Shown: piece after piece, positions 19,550 to 44,504 of the stretch
Numbering within the stretch: the stretch's first letter is position 1
Layout: each line of letters opens with the position of its first letter
NCBI RefSeq assembly: GCF_028583425.1
Contig: NC_072793.1
Span: 171,097,681 to 171,161,680 of the forward strand
Length of the DNA: 64,000 nt
DNA from: Eublepharis macularius
Lineage: Eukaryota > Chordata > Lepidosauria > Squamata > Eublepharidae
Direction: 5' to 3'
Notes under the pieces: generated by a model
Told to the model about the DNA's origin: nothing
The model's input: the letters and a program-made list of their open reading frames with translations, nothing else
Databases searched by the model: none
Translations under genes and position numbers: made by a program

Positions 19550-19660
19550 GACAGAAAGAGACCTGGGTTCAGATTACTCAGCCATGAATGCTGAAGGTCA
19601 GATTGAGGAGGACAACGTTTTCCATCCTGGACTGAGGAAGGGCAGGGTATAAAAAACAAA
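19510..19660 (+). mobile_element. tRNA-derived SINE that supplies the stop codon of gene B
   Basis: From about 19517 the sequence is a Sauria-type SINE (ATGCGGCATAATGGTTGGTG, GGATTAGGACAG, GACCTGGGTTCAGATTACTC, GGAAGGGCAGGGTATAAA). Its first bases are translated as the last residues of gene B and carry the TAG at 19547. Confidence 0.78.
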
Positions 19661-21120
19661 ACACAGACAATCTTTTAAATCCTAAAAATGCTCCGAGCCT
19701 GGACAGAACTTCGCTGGAGCACAGATTTTCATACAAAATTGCTCAACAAATATCATCACTTGGTTTTGAATCCATCAGACTTTTATATCCATTTTATGCA
19801 TCTGAACATAAAATTCTCACAGACAGAGACTATAAATTCTTGCCTTTTTGGTGAACATGAAACGTGCATTCCATGTTAAACCATGTGTCTATGGACACAA
19901 AAGGAGCCATGCTGGAACACAGTGCCAGTCCCGTAACTCGCCTCCAGCCTTGGCCAGCCCAGATGCCTCTAGAAAGCCTCCAAACGGGGCGATAGTGCAA
20001 TTGTCTGCCAGCAACTGCTATTCAGAAGTTCAGCCCCTCCAAACATGGAGATTCTACTTAACTAGCAAGACTCATAGCAATAGACGACCTTGCCTGTTCA
20101 CCTGAGACAGTGTCTGTGGCCAGATCTTGCAATGAATTCCGTATATTAAGCTGCATGAACCTCCATGTTGAGTAACAGTATACCTTCTGATTTTAGGCAC
20201 AAGCAGCATTCGCAAGCTACTGTTCTCCTGCCTGCAAATAAGCTTCCTGGAGTCTGCTCCAAGATCCTTGTAGGAAATGTGTTTTAGATGCAGCAGGTCT
20301 GTTCTTACATAATGGGAAGTAGTCTTAACTCTTATATTTGCAATTTAGTTGGGTAGGTTCTAAATGCCATTAGTATCAACATGGGGGCCTTATTTCTCCT
20401 TGTTTTTAACAGTGTTGTGTATTCTCCATTTTCACATCTAATTGCTCAGTTAAGAGGTAGTAAAACGGATCTTTATGCATCATGGAAGCTGTGTGGCTCT
20501 TCACCGTCTCTAACATGAAGGTTATAAATTGTGGGGATGTTGAAAGGACTCTCAAACAACTGGATACTTGAGTTACGTTTTGCTTCTGTTGAACCCGCTT
20601 TCTTTCTTGGGCATGACTTGCAAGCCGACAAGACTTTATCATGGACTCTGCCATTAGAGTTGAGGAGCTCCTTCAAATCTTGTATTTTAAAGTGTCTTTC
20701 ACTCTCTCCTTGGTGTCCGCTCTGTGTGAGAGTTTTTTTAAAAAAATTAAAACAATGTTGTCATGTTTTTTACTTGCTCATTTATTGTTTAATTCCAGTA
20801 TTCTTGAGAACTTAGTTGAACTTTCATCAAGGACTAATCCTTGCAGGACTTCTTTTTGGAGGTGGTTGGGGCAGGGGGGCGGGATTGGCATTAGAGATTT
20901 CAAAAATGGTTTTGAATTCTCTGCCCTGCTGGTTTTACTAAACGTGGTGCAATCACTTTGTTCCCGTCTTCACTTTGGCGGTAATTTGGAGACAATTTGA
21001 AGAAGCATGTTAAGTGCCTTGAATCCAGGCGTATCAGAGTTCCCAGTTTCTCCCCGTTCCTAGGGCTGACAAGTTTTTGGCATATGTACCAGTACTCTCC
21101 CGGTGTTGTTGGTTTGAGAA
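19661..21120. other. Gene B 3' flank
   Basis: Nothing recognised apart from an ATTAAA at about 20745 that could serve as a weak polyadenylation signal for gene B. Confidence 0.3.
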
Positions 21121-21127
21121 ATGGCTT

Positions 21128-21330
21128 TGAGGTCGGGGAGGAGCTGTGGCTCAATGGAAGAGATTCTTCTTGGCACAAAAGATTCAGGGTTCAGTCCAGT
21201 TGAAAGGATGAGGGAGAAGGTGATGTGAAAAACCTTGACCTGTGGTTCCGGAGAGCTACTGCCAGTCCGAGTCGACAATACTGTCCTTGATGGACTGTTG
21301 GTCTCATTCAGTAGGAGGCCGCTTTATGTG
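21128..21330 (+). mobile_element. tRNA-type SINE
   Basis: GGAGGAGCTGTGGCTCAATGG (A-box), TTCAGGGTTCAGTCC (B-box), GATGTGAAAAACC and CAATACTGTCCTTGATGGAC. Confidence 0.8.
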
Positions 21331-21667
21331 TGTAAAAGGGCAGTCTTTCTTAAAGCCACCAAAGGCTCTGTCAGATGCCTGCTGGGCTGTCAGACCAGCA
21401 ACTCACTGGTACCTTTATTCCGGATCACAGTCTTACGCTGCCTTGGGACAAATGGGGGAGCTCTCTTAATGGTGTGCGTGGGTCAGTTGTCAGGTCCTGA
21501 AAGAAAATTCTGTACCTCAACTACCGGGCAGCCGGTAGAAATATTCTACACCGTCCCAAACGCTGCCAAAATTCGAGGCCTGCAGTTGGAAAGGAAGATG
21601 ATGACCCTATAAATAAGTGAGCTTGTTTTAATCTCTGAACCCACCACAGGGGCTATTCTCGAATGAA

Positions 21668-21890
21668 AGTGAGAGCCAGTTAGCAATTCACGTGTCGCAC
21701 TAGGATCTGGAAAACCCAGTTTGGAATCCTCACTCTGCTATGGAAGCTTGCTTGGTGATCTTGGACCATTCTCAGCCTAGCCTACCTCACAGGGCTGTTG
21801 TGAGGATAAAGTGGGGAAGGGATAAATTGCTTTGGGTCCCCGTTGGGCAGAAAGGTAGGGTATAAATGAAGTAAATCAGATTAGTTCAGG
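21668..21890 (+). mobile_element. tRNA-derived SINE
   Basis: GAGCCAGTTAGCAATTC head, GGATCTGGAAAACCCAG, CAGCCTAGCCTACCTCACAG body and GGTAGGGTATAAATGAAG tail. Confidence 0.75.
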
Positions 21891-22963
21891 AGATGACTAT
21901 GTTCCATTGCTTTGTTTCTGCCCCTCCCCCAAACATTTATGTATATGGAGGCCTGTATAAAAACTTTGTGTATTATTTTGTGGTTTCTGTTGTTTTATTA
22001 CACCTTGTGTGTCCCCCCTCCCATTTCTGCGATAGGTTAACCAGAATATTTCAAAATTATTTGAAACATTAACAAGCCAAGCACATACTGTGCTTCAGCA
22101 TCTAGGTTTATAATATACCATTTTTGTATACAGGAACCTATACGGTAGTACTTCAGTTTAAGTCCATTGAAATTAATTTGCTAGGTTTGGAGTAATTCTG
22201 CATAGGATTGCATGTCCTGATGTTTAAAGGGACTATGTGATTTAACAGTGAGTGCTTTTTCCAAGTATGGTGCTGCATAAGGGAAAAAAAACCAGAGGGA
22301 TACCACGTTAACACTGATGGTTCATGTTTCTATCTTCTTGTATATGATCTTTCTAGTTAACTTCGTATTTAACCATTTCTAAATGTTCAAGGCGGCTTTA
22401 TTTTTATGGAATTATAGCTGGTTTATATGCCATCCAGAGGTGGGGAGGAAGCGAGTTAGCTCCATTGACGTCAAGCTTCGCACAATGTGAAATATTCTTT
22501 GGGGGTAATGTACTTTGTCTGGAAGGCAGCTTCCACATCATTAAAACAGAATCACTACTCCCTGCTTTCTCTACATTGTGGCCTTTTTAAAATTTGCCTT
22601 TGTTTGTTTAGTTCCTTTGTTTGCCTCTGTTCCCTTTAGATCCTATCAATAAATCTTCCCCACCGAGGAATGCGTTTTGTGCATGGCCAGAGGCATAGTC
22701 AGACTTGGCTGGAATTTTTCAAACCAAATGGCAACACGAGTTGGCAGGTTGATATTCATGGCACGAGACGTATATTCTCAGCATGATTGCAGGCGCTGTT
22801 TGTCAGTAACGTTAACTTTAATTTTATTAGAATGGTACGGTGTCAAGCTGACCTTGGCTTTACTGTGAAGAGCTCTGTACAAACTGAAAGCTTGCATCCT
22901 CCTAGGGCAATCTAAATTGCTCATTTTCTTCCTTTTACTGGGACAGCCGGGGAAAAAAGGGAC

Positions 22964-23503
22964 GTGGGAATGCAGTGGATGGGCCCCCTCTTTGAAACAA
23001 AATTTAGAGAGGAGTTGGAGGAACCTTCTTGTCCGGCACCCAGGCCAGACTTGGGAACCCTTCCAGAGCCACGCACCCCAAAACCAAAGCTTACAGCCCC
23101 ACCATCTGGCCCTGCCACTCTTAGCACTCGCCCAGCAAGGAGGGAACAGGCTACAAAGACACCAACAAGGACCAGGAATGCCGAGGAAGCCCCAGGTGCA
23201 GAAAGCTCAGGCCACACCTCATCAGCAGGAGGCAGGCTAGGCAGCAGCTCCTGGGTCCTAGCCACTGCCAGTGTCCCAGCAAAGATGCCACAGCAGTCCC
23301 TTGTCTCGGCTCTGGGGCAGCTCAACAGCCTAGCCAGACGGAGAGGGCACAGGAGGCAGAGACTGACAGCCAGTACCACCAGAGGCAGCAGATCGACGGC
23401 AGCGAAGGCAGCACTGGACCACACCCCAACTTCAGAAGAAGAGGCCATGTACCAGTTGATTATCTGCAATGGTCCCGTACCTTTTCCCACTCCATCTATC
23501 TGA
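22964..23503 (+). other. Unrecognised 179-codon open frame
   Basis: A Pro/Ala/Arg/Gln-rich frame (MGMQWMGPLFETKF start, ending VPFPTPSI) with no domain I know. It has no intron or KRAB/SCAN/finger context. Directly downstream stands a reverse-oriented Penelope-type terminal piece (23505-23582). Most likely the coding remnant of a retroelement, possibly from the same family as the Ty3/Gypsy-type piece at 25.8-26.8 kb, whose 3' region has a similar composition. Confidence 0.3.
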
Positions 23504-23504
23504 T

Positions 23505-23582
23505 AAAGGGAACTTTGACTCTCGAAGGCTCATAATCTGGTCTTTAAGGTACTACTGGACCTACATCTTGCTCTTACCTCTA
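23505..23582 (-). mobile_element. Penelope-type terminal repeat piece
   Basis: GGAACTTTGACTCTCGAAGG, then TCTTTAAGGTACTACTGGAC, the reverse complement of the common terminal module. Confidence 0.55.
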
Positions 23583-23615
23583 CAGCAGAAGCCCTAAACG
23601 TTAATATAACTCAAG

Positions 23616-23617
23616 AT

Positions 23618-23676
<59 letters not shown>

Positions 23677-23680
23677 TTTG
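23616..23680. repeat. (TTTA)n microsatellite
   Basis: About 16 copies of TTTA, followed directly by the complement of a LINE 3' module. Confidence 0.9.
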
Positions 23681-23960
23681 TGTCATTTATATTCTGCCTT
23701 TCTCACTGAGACTCAAGGCGGATTACATAGTGTGAGATTTGTATAGTCAGTGGCAAGGACAAGGGCAGACATTTCCATACAGTGTCAAGAACATTTCCAT
23801 AAACAATGTCATGGGGTAAAAGAATATAAGTTTACAAAGATACGGTATTAGCTGAAACAGAACATAATTATAGGACTTACATTGAACAACATAAAACACA
23901 GGTAGTATACAGGAGTACATATACATATAGAGGAGTACATCGCCTTCTAGAATGTCTGGG
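23681..23960 (-). mobile_element. LINE-type 3' module
   Basis: TTTATATTCTGCCTTTCTCA, GAGACTCAAGGCGGATTACA. Related modules occur at 2838, 16320, 49985 and 56935. The (TTTA)n run is its tail. Confidence 0.6.
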
Positions 23961-24830
23961 ATCTTGTACCCCTGGGGTTTACATTAGAATAACCAATTAA
24001 TTTCCATTCCACATTAGACCACGTACCAAACTTAATCCTTTTTAGACAAAAGAAAACCAGTTTTGGGGGGGACCAACTGTTTGTCATGTAAGTTTGGCGT
24101 CATTAACAGCTACTTGGTGGGAGGGACTATCATTTTGATAAAATTCTGATTGGTAACGTTCATCTCTGACATCAGAGACGGGGCTTTATGTTGGATTGGC
24201 TAAATCAGCGAGCCGGAGAGGAGGCTGGCTTAGATCAGATTCCATTATCCATAAATGTCTATAGGGTTTTTTGCATCTGTCGCCAGGCTCCTGTTACTGC
24301 AAGGAACTGCACAGGTTTTGAGGAATCTGCTGCAGTCTAGGCCGCATGTAACTAGTTAAATTAGACAGGCTTGATTGTTTTTGTCTGAAAGTCGATATGC
24401 GGTGATATTGTGTTTTCCCCTGCATTTTGCTTTGCCCCCTGTTTTAACCCAAACACCCTTTCCCTTTTTAAAAAGTTTATTTTTATAAAGACATTTTGGG
24501 GTCTTTGTTTAGTACAGTACATTGCTCTGGGATATTTATCTTAATCTCTTCCAGAGAGGTTGCATAGATGCTACGTACTTTTCTATTAGGTATTTTCCAG
24601 GGGTTGCAATAGACTTTATTGGTCTAGTACTGTGCTAGAAGGACATCTTATTCAGCAGGTTGGTCTAGATGTTCTCAGGGCTTCCCTGGGTGGGGGTAGC
24701 TATTTCTGGGTTCTTTCCAGTGAACCCTTTATTTAAGGGAGTTCCCCAAAAGGACAAGACTCCCCCTCCCCCTTACTTTCATCACACCCTCAAAGTGATT
24801 CAGGAGGTGACATTCTTCGTGTCATCTAAC
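23961..24830. other. Intergenic stretch, no feature seen
   Basis: No gene or repeat recognised. Confidence 0.3.
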
Positions 24831-24838
24831 ATCAAGTG

Positions 24839-24978
24839 ATTCCGCACACGTTGGATAATGCACTTCCAATCCTCTTTATAGATCATTTGGAACAGATTTT
24901 TTTGTGTGCGGAACAAATAATCCACCTCAAACGACTGATAAAGTGCATTGAAAGTGCATTATCCAATGTGTGCGGAAT
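24839..24978. mobile_element. Short MITE with inverted ends
   Basis: The ends ATTCCGCACACGTTGGATAA and its near-complement TTATCCAATGTGTGCGGAAT bound 140 bases. No clear target duplication. Confidence 0.7.
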
Positions 24979-25059
24979 TAGCCATCATCTAAACCAAGCT
25001 GATACATTTTACAAGGATCTTACTGTCATTTTTAACTCCTCCAGACTGTGATGTTCTAG

Positions 25060-25130
25060 CAGGATTAAAATCCAATGGCACCTTAGAGACCAACAAGATT
25101 TTCAGACTGTAAGCTTTCGAGAGGCAGAGT
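25060..25130 (+). mobile_element. Penelope-type terminal repeat piece
   Basis: TAAAATCCAATGGCACCTTAG then AGACCAACAAGATTTTCAG and TAAGCTTTCGAGAG. Confidence 0.5.
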
Positions 25131-25647
25131 GGGATTGTCTAGAATGTATGTAGGGTAAACCCTTGGGAATTATTAATTTTGAGAAGAAGAAAAAGAAAAT
25201 ATTTTAGTTAACTGGAGACCAAAAACATCCACAGAACACATTTTCGGATTGCTCCTTCTTCACAGAAGTGCAGTAATGGAACAACTGATCTCCAGACTAC
25301 AGAGAGAAAATAGCTGCTTTGGAGATGGACTCTATATAGCATTATACCTCACTGAAGTCTCTCTCATCCCTAAACCCTGCCTTCCCCAGGAATTGCCCAC
25401 CTGGAACAGTCACAGTCAGAAGTTTGTTGCCAAAGACTGACAAAACTGGGCTTTTAGATCTTGACCTGAAAAATCTGTTGTTTTTTCTCTCCTCCTAAAA
25501 ATATTATTTTGTAACCTCTGGTCTGATTAAGAGTTCTGGTGAGCTGGAAAGCTTGCAGACTTGTTTGAATCATTTTGGCTGGCCCTAATAAAAAGTATTA
25601 CATGGATTTGGGGGCTTTTTTGTTCTGGATTTTGTGTGGGTCAATAC

Positions 25648-25765
25648 AGCTCTGGAGAGCTGTGATGACCCAAGGTCACCCAGCGGGCTTCAAGTGGAGG
25701 AGTGGGGAATCAAACTTGTTCTCCAGATTAAAGTCCCGCTGCGCTTCACTACACCAAACTGGCAA
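25648..25765 (-). mobile_element. Sauria-type SINE, truncated
   Basis: Minus copy (GAGAGCTGTGATGACCCAAGG, CTTCACTACACCAAACTGGC). Confidence 0.75.
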
Positions 25766-26820
25766 ATGGACCTTCCCGATTCCACCAGATATAAAAGCAT
25801 CTTGGTAATGGTGGATCTCCTCACCAAGATGGCCCACTTCCTCTCATGCTCGGGGCTCCCAACGGCCCTTGAAACTGCCTAGTTGTACCTGTACCATATC
25901 CTGTTTCCACGGTTTGCTAGCGCACCTGATTTCTGATCGAGGGGCCCAGTTTACTTCACACTTCTGGCAGGCCCTACACATTTTATTGGGCACCCAAGTA
26001 CACCTCTCATCTGCCCATCACCCCCAATCTGACAGCCAAACGGAGCTCACCAATGCTACACTGGAGCAATACCTAACGTGCTATGTTAACCACCAGAAGA
26101 ACAACTGGGCTACTCTGCTCCCTCTGGCCGAGTTTGCATACAACAACTTAATGCATACCTCAATCCAGCAGATCCTGTTCATGGTAAATTATGGATACTA
26201 CCACACCAGTTCTTCCGTCAAGTCCTGCCCATGTCACTGGTACCCTCTGCCAATGACTTTGTGGAGGAACTAGAAGCTCTGCATAGGATCCTGCAGGACC
26301 AACACCAGGCCAAACCAGCCCACAAAGAAGACGCAGACCATAGGCACCAGCCAGGAAAGACCTGGTGTGGCTATCGACAGAACACCTCCCAAGTCAGTGG
26401 CCCTCCCAGAAATTGGATGTTTGCTTCATCGGGACATATCCGATCACTGCTCAAATAAACCCAGTGGCCTACCAGTTACAGCTACCGTCCACCCTCTGCA
26501 TACATCCCGTGTTACATCGGTCCCTCCTTGTCTCTGTCGCTGCTCTGCACCCTCGCCAACACCCCAAGGTGCTGCCACCACCCATCATGGTAGAGGGCCA
26601 TGAAGAGTATGAGGTAGCCCAAATCTTGGACTTCAGGTGACGCTGAGGTCAGCTGCAGTTCTTGGTGGACTGGAAAAGCTATGGACCCGAAGATCACTCT
26701 TGGGAACCCACTGAGAACCTCTACGACCCGGACCTAGTGCATCAGTTCTATAGAACATACTTGCAGAAACTACCTTCTGCACCATTGGGTGAGAGGGGCC
26801 CTAGGGGAGGATGGTGTTGT
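25766..26820 (+). mobile_element. Ty3/Gypsy-type LTR retrotransposon fossil, integrase to chromodomain region
   Basis: Pieces of the family's integrase core (motifs such as LISDRGAQFTSHFW, HPQSDSQTE) and of a C-terminal chromodomain (YGPEDHSWEPTENL) can be read on the plus strand. It is a fragment, broken several times, with no LTR, gag or reverse transcriptase recognised next to it. Chromodomain-bearing members are chromoviruses. Old, judging by the number of breaks. Confidence 0.85.
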
Positions 26821-28080
26821 GGAACAGCCAGAGCCTGGAGACAGGTCTGTCCCCTCTGAGGAAGAGCTGCAGAATTCCACGCCTGTCAGTCACCAGCCAA
26901 CTGCAGCTGAACAGCCAGACGAGGAATCTTAGCCAGGCCAGGCTTCGCCTGCCCACTCAGAGCTGACAGTTCAGGATCAGCCAGCTGCCCTATCCCCTCC
27001 AGGATCCACAGACTCACGAGAGCGACATTGCATTGTAAATGTACTAACCCAAATAGGGATCCCATATAGTAGGTGAGCTACCGATTTTGCATTAAATACA
27101 TGAATGGCCATAGGCACACATGGTCCACCGTTAACATAGAAAATGCGCACCTCTAGAGACTACACCATTCTAAATACTACTTCGATAATTCAGATGGGAG
27201 TCCATCTGGCCCCGGGACCTCCCCAACCTTTAGTTGGCAAATTAAACATTTAATTTCACTGGACACAGGAGGTCATTCAGGAAGATCATAAGGAACAGAA
27301 TTTTGTTATACTAAATTATCAACTGATGAATCATAAAATATATTTATGTAGCTGGTAGTATGACAGATCAGTCAATGTATAGGGGGTTGCTGTGAGGGGA
27401 AAAAGGGATCCTGTACTCCGGATGAAACACACATTAGGCTTAACCAGAAATATAATTTATTTGTAAATACAAATGCATAACGGTTGCAGAGTATCAATAA
27501 GTATATTGGTTTCATAGTAGGTCCATCAAGCTTGGTGGTTTCATATTACATATCGATGGGTCTGTTTATTCACAGATTCAGTCACAAAGCGATAACCGAT
27601 TGAATGAACAGCTCTGATGTCTCATTACACTCTCACATAGCTATTAAACTTATGAAGGTTATGCAAATATTTTCAGGTGGGTAATCATGTTGGTGGGTAT
27701 TAGAGTAGCACCTTTAAAAATGACAATATTTTCCAGAGTAGGAGGGTCTGTGAATCACAACTCACTTTGCCAGATGCAAATGAGAATGAAGACCCATCAG
27801 CCATCACATCCTATTCAGGTGGGAGGGATGTCACAAAGAAGGGCCAGCAGGAGTAACAATGCTGATATACAATGCAAAATTATCATCTTGGTCAGAGATG
27901 GAGAGAGGTGCTTAAAGACTGGAAACTGCTTGAGGGTATAGATAAAAATACATAAAGGTGGTTTATACCTGAAATACATCACCCTTCCCAGCACTGGAAA
28001 CAGGTAAAATATTATAAAACTAGAAACAAAGCCTGTCATGGGAAAAAATACAACGGGCTCTAGAAAGGGGAGAGTGGGCA
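26821..28080. other. Intergenic stretch downstream of the Ty3/Gypsy-type fossil
   Basis: 26821-27010 is Gln/Pro-coding-like sequence that may belong to the element's 3' part; beyond it nothing recognised. Confidence 0.3.
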
Positions 28081-28350
28081 AATGGGCATTGCCTCCTCCA
28101 TGATTGATACCAGCCAGGTGAAGGCAGGGGGCAGGCATTGCCACCTGCTCCACTCCTGATCCCAGCTGGGTTAAGGCAGGGGGTGGGGACTGCCACCTGC
28201 TCCACTCCTGATCCGGGCCTGCATTTCCCGCCACTGCACGGTCTCTGGAGGGACAGGCTGCCTTGCCTGGGCTTCCCTCTGCTGCAGCACCCTCTGGTGG
28301 CGCACCAGGGTAGGAAGTGAGTTGTCTGGAACACGCTTACTCTTTTATAT
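28080..28350. repeat. Tandem 55-60 bp repeat in a GC-rich element
   Basis: Three diverged copies of GCATTGCCACCTGCTCCACTC / CAGCTGGGTTAAGGCAGGGG occur at about 28085-28140, 28135-28190 and 28188-28212. It ends TTTTATATAGTAGGATA, an end also resembling 56925. Confidence 0.5.
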
Positions 28351-29199
28351 AGTAGGATATAGGCAGCAGGAGCCTTGTATCACATTAACTGCACTGAGAG
28401 AAGGGAGGATCTTGCCATGGCACTAAGAAAAACTACCAAATGCATTTGATATATTCCATGCTCTCCAATCCCATCAGCCAAACACAACTGAGGGGACAAA
28501 GATGTGAGTGGTCTTGTCCAAGCAGGAGACACCTATTCATTTTTTACAGAGGAGAATCTTCTGTAAACTAAACTAAGAATGTAAACTAGCAAACCACTTA
28601 AAAATAAAACTGACAAAAATTATAACTGAAAAATGAGAAAGAAGGGATATCCAGGACTCTGTCTGCCTAAATGTGCAAAACTTCGCAAGGCTGATCTGAA
28701 CAAAATTCCTACAGAAGAAAGCTTACTAAAATTACTGATAACTTTTAGTAAATTTATTAGTAAGTTTTTTATAAAATTTCCAGGAAGAGGATACTGTAGC
28801 CCTAAGATACACTCAAGATGATAAGTTACATCTGTTAGTGACCTTTGAGGGGAAGGATAGAAATTTAAGCCACAATATGACAACTTTTCAAAAGTTCTTC
28901 CCACTGGTAAATTCTAGCATTTTGTAAGAGGTAATATGAGGCATTAATTAATCTCACTACCTCGGTGAATGATCCATTAACATGAGGGGCTTTAAGAGAA
29001 TACAGGAAAAAAACGTATATTTTGCACAAGAGGAGTCCCACATGCATATATTTGATGCTAACAAAAAGAAAAGTGAGATGAAGAACAAGAGAGAAACTAG
29101 GCCTAAAAACGTTCCTTGTCAGAGCAGCTACCATAAATCACATCATGACACACTAAGCAAGGTCAGACACACTAAGTTGTTTCCCACCCACTAACTTGG
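28351..29199. other. 3' flank of gene C, no feature seen
   Basis: AT-rich with no recognised repeat. Confidence 0.3.
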
Positions 29200-29350
<151 letters not shown>

Positions 29351-29362
29351 TTCCACATTTCA

Positions 29363-29926
29363 GGCAAAGATAGAGAACCACCAGCCGAGAGGAGAAAAAT
29401 ACACAGTGAATATAGAAAAATATTTTTATATCTAATAAAGTGCAATAGTGATAAAGTGCTTGCAGGTAATGTAGATACAATAAATACAATAAATGCAAAA
29501 AGAAAAGAAGAAAAAATAACACAAGCATATGAGCAACTTGGGACTTTTTGGACATTCTTACATTATCTGGGTTGTGATTTGGACTTTGACTGTATTTATT
29601 AAAAGTAATTTATTTATTGTCTTTATTGTATCCACGTTATCTGCATAGATCCAGAGGAGTTAGCCGTGTTAGTCTGTAGTAGCAAAATAATAAAGAGTCC
29701 AGTAGCACCTTTAAGACTAACCAACTTTATTGTAGCATAAGCTTTTGAGAACCACAGCTCTCTTCATCAGATGCAATTATCTGCAAGCACCTTATCACTA
29801 TTGCTCTTTATTAGATATAAAAATATATTTCTATATTCATTGTGTATTTTTCTCCTCTCAGCTGGTGGTTCTCCACTCTTCATCTTTGCCTTGACTTTTA
29901 CCCGAGGGGTGCTTCTCTTCTTGGTC
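29363..29926. mobile_element. Inverted-arm element inserted in a zinc-finger unit, 14 bp target duplication
   Basis: Direct repeats AATTCCACATTTCA (29349-29362) and AATTCCACGTTTCA (29927-29940) flank it, and the two flanks are the two halves of one finger unit of gene C. Left arm 29363-29500 and right arm (29608-29645 plus 29786-29890) are inverted copies about 90% identical. The family is not recognised. Confidence 0.78.
29646..29776 (+). mobile_element. Penelope-type terminal repeat nested in the inverted-arm element
   Basis: CCAGAGGAGTTAGCCGTGTT to CTTCATCAGATGCA, flanked by the 9-base repeat TTATCTGCA (29637-29645, 29777-29785). It splits the right arm of the surrounding element, so it inserted later. 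Confidence 0.78.
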
Positions 29927-29985
29927 AATTCCACGTTTCAAGCATTTATATGGTTTCTCTACTGTGTGAGCCTTTTGATGTAGAG

Positions 29986-43020
<13,035 letters not shown>

Positions 43021-43380
43021 CTGAAAGAGGAAAATATTGCCTACTTGATCATTTATTCTTGTTGCTGAGCATTCAAGAAAGAACGAATCCCTTCAGCTAG
43101 CCGTTTGATTAAATGAATGTAATACAGCAAACCGATGGCAAGAAAAATTGCTTCCTGCCCCAACATCCAACAGGGATAACAAACTAAAAGTCTCCAAGAA
43201 GAAAAGATCATTCCACGGAACTGGGCTTCTGTTGGTCAAGTCTAATTAAACAAACCTAGAAACTGTGTTTCCACCGAAAGTTTCCTCTTCCCCCCCCCCA
43301 AGAAGTGCTCTGTGTTACTGTAAAGCTTGCATCCAGCTCTGTCAACGTAAACTGGCCGAATTAACAGCAGGATTTCAGTC

Positions 43381-43450
43381 CAGCGGCACCTGAGAGACCC
43401 ACAAGCTCTCCAGGGTGGAAGCTCTCCAGAGTCAGAGCTCCCAAGTTCTT
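43381..43450 (+). mobile_element. Short Penelope-type terminal repeat piece
   Basis: GGATTTCAGTCCAGCGGCAC then GAGACCCACAAGCTCTCC. Immediately left of the CpG-rich stretch. Confidence 0.35.
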
Positions 43451-43554
43451 CCCCAGCCACAAGGCAGCTGTCATTTATTGGCTAGAGTCACCCCCGACTC
43501 CCCTATTGGGAAAGACCATTTTAGGAGAGGGACCTACTGACCGGGGCTCTGCGG

Positions 43555-44080
43555 GGTCACACACAGATCTCTCTGCACTCCCCCGGCCCGCCCTTTCTCC
43601 TCCATCCCGTTCACACGTATTCCTGCCTCAACTCGTCTTCTTGCCCGGCATTTGCTTATGAGACCCCAAACTCGCCTTTCCCGCAGACGGGCCAAAGCCG
43701 AAGTCTCCCTCCATCCGAGGAAGCCGCGGGAGAGGAGAGGCCCCGTTGAGCTCCATGTCTCCCCGCCTGCCTCCTCTCGAGGAAGAAACGGGGGCTTGGC
43801 CTGGCTGCTTCTCGCACGGCCTCCTGGGAAGTGTAGTTCCCTGAAACAAGAAGCCCCACGCGGGAGAACAAGACCGAAGCGCTTGCGAGCCCCGAGGCGG
43901 CCCGCCCAGATGTTTTTCCCAGAGAGGGCGGGAGCGCTCAGTCTCGTGGCTTTTTTTGCGGGGACCCGAAGGGATTCAAGAGGGACCCTCCTTTTCAGGG
44001 GTGGAGGGAGAGTTTGGCTGTTGCGTCTCTGCGGGCAAGTTGAGGCTGGGATTCCCCGAAGCGATCTTGGACAAGAACAG
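43555..44080. promoter_or_regulatory. CpG-rich stretch between genes C and D
   Basis: GC-rich sequence with many CG dinucleotides (for example GCGGCCCGCC, GGGAGCGC) and the motif GGGAAGTGTAGTTCCC near 43828, which looks like an SBF/ZNF143-type promoter element. It lies about 0.6 kb upstream of gene C's KRAB exon and 4.2 kb upstream of gene D. Most likely the gene C promoter; sharing with D is an inference. Confidence 0.55.
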
Positions 44081-44296
44081 GCGGAGGGATGAGAGAGGGG
44101 GAAATATACTGGGAAAGAGCCCCTAAATACAAAAGAGAAGGAAGGGGGCTGGCTGGAGACAGAGGCTTCCAGTTTGCTTCTCCTTTACGTATCTTTTTAA
44201 TGGGCTTCATGCAGCCACCTTGAGTTTATTCCTATTAATAACAAGTGAACATTTTGGACTTGCTGTTCTCTTTGTGTTACTGAACACCATTTAGAT

Positions 44297-44500
44297 AGTT
44301 TCAGGTGGGTAGCCATGTTGGTCTGTAGCAGAAGAGCAAGATTCCAGTCCAGCAGCACCTTAGAGACCCACTGGATCCCCAGGGTGTGAACTTTTGAGAG
44401 TCAAAGGTGCCTGATGAAGGGAGCTTTGACTCTCGAAAGCTTATGCCTTGGAAATCTGTTTGGTCTCTAAGAAGCTACTAGATCGGAATCTTGCTTTTCA
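44297..44500. repeat. Inverted-pair terminal module
   Basis: TTCAGGTGGGTAGCCATGTT and its partial reverse complement CTCGAAAGCTTATGCC meet at about 44400. The same palindromic pairing is at 47508-47695. Confidence 0.6.
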
Positions 44501-44504
44501 CATC

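Noticed and set aside
23612-23680. CRISPR-like or satellite array
   Set aside because: Simple (TTTA)n tail of a LINE-type module; no spacers.
43650-44092. First coding exon of gene C or an independent gene in the C/D CpG stretch
   Set aside because: Open frames in both strands, no matching donor with phase 0 after an ATG; likely promoter DNA.
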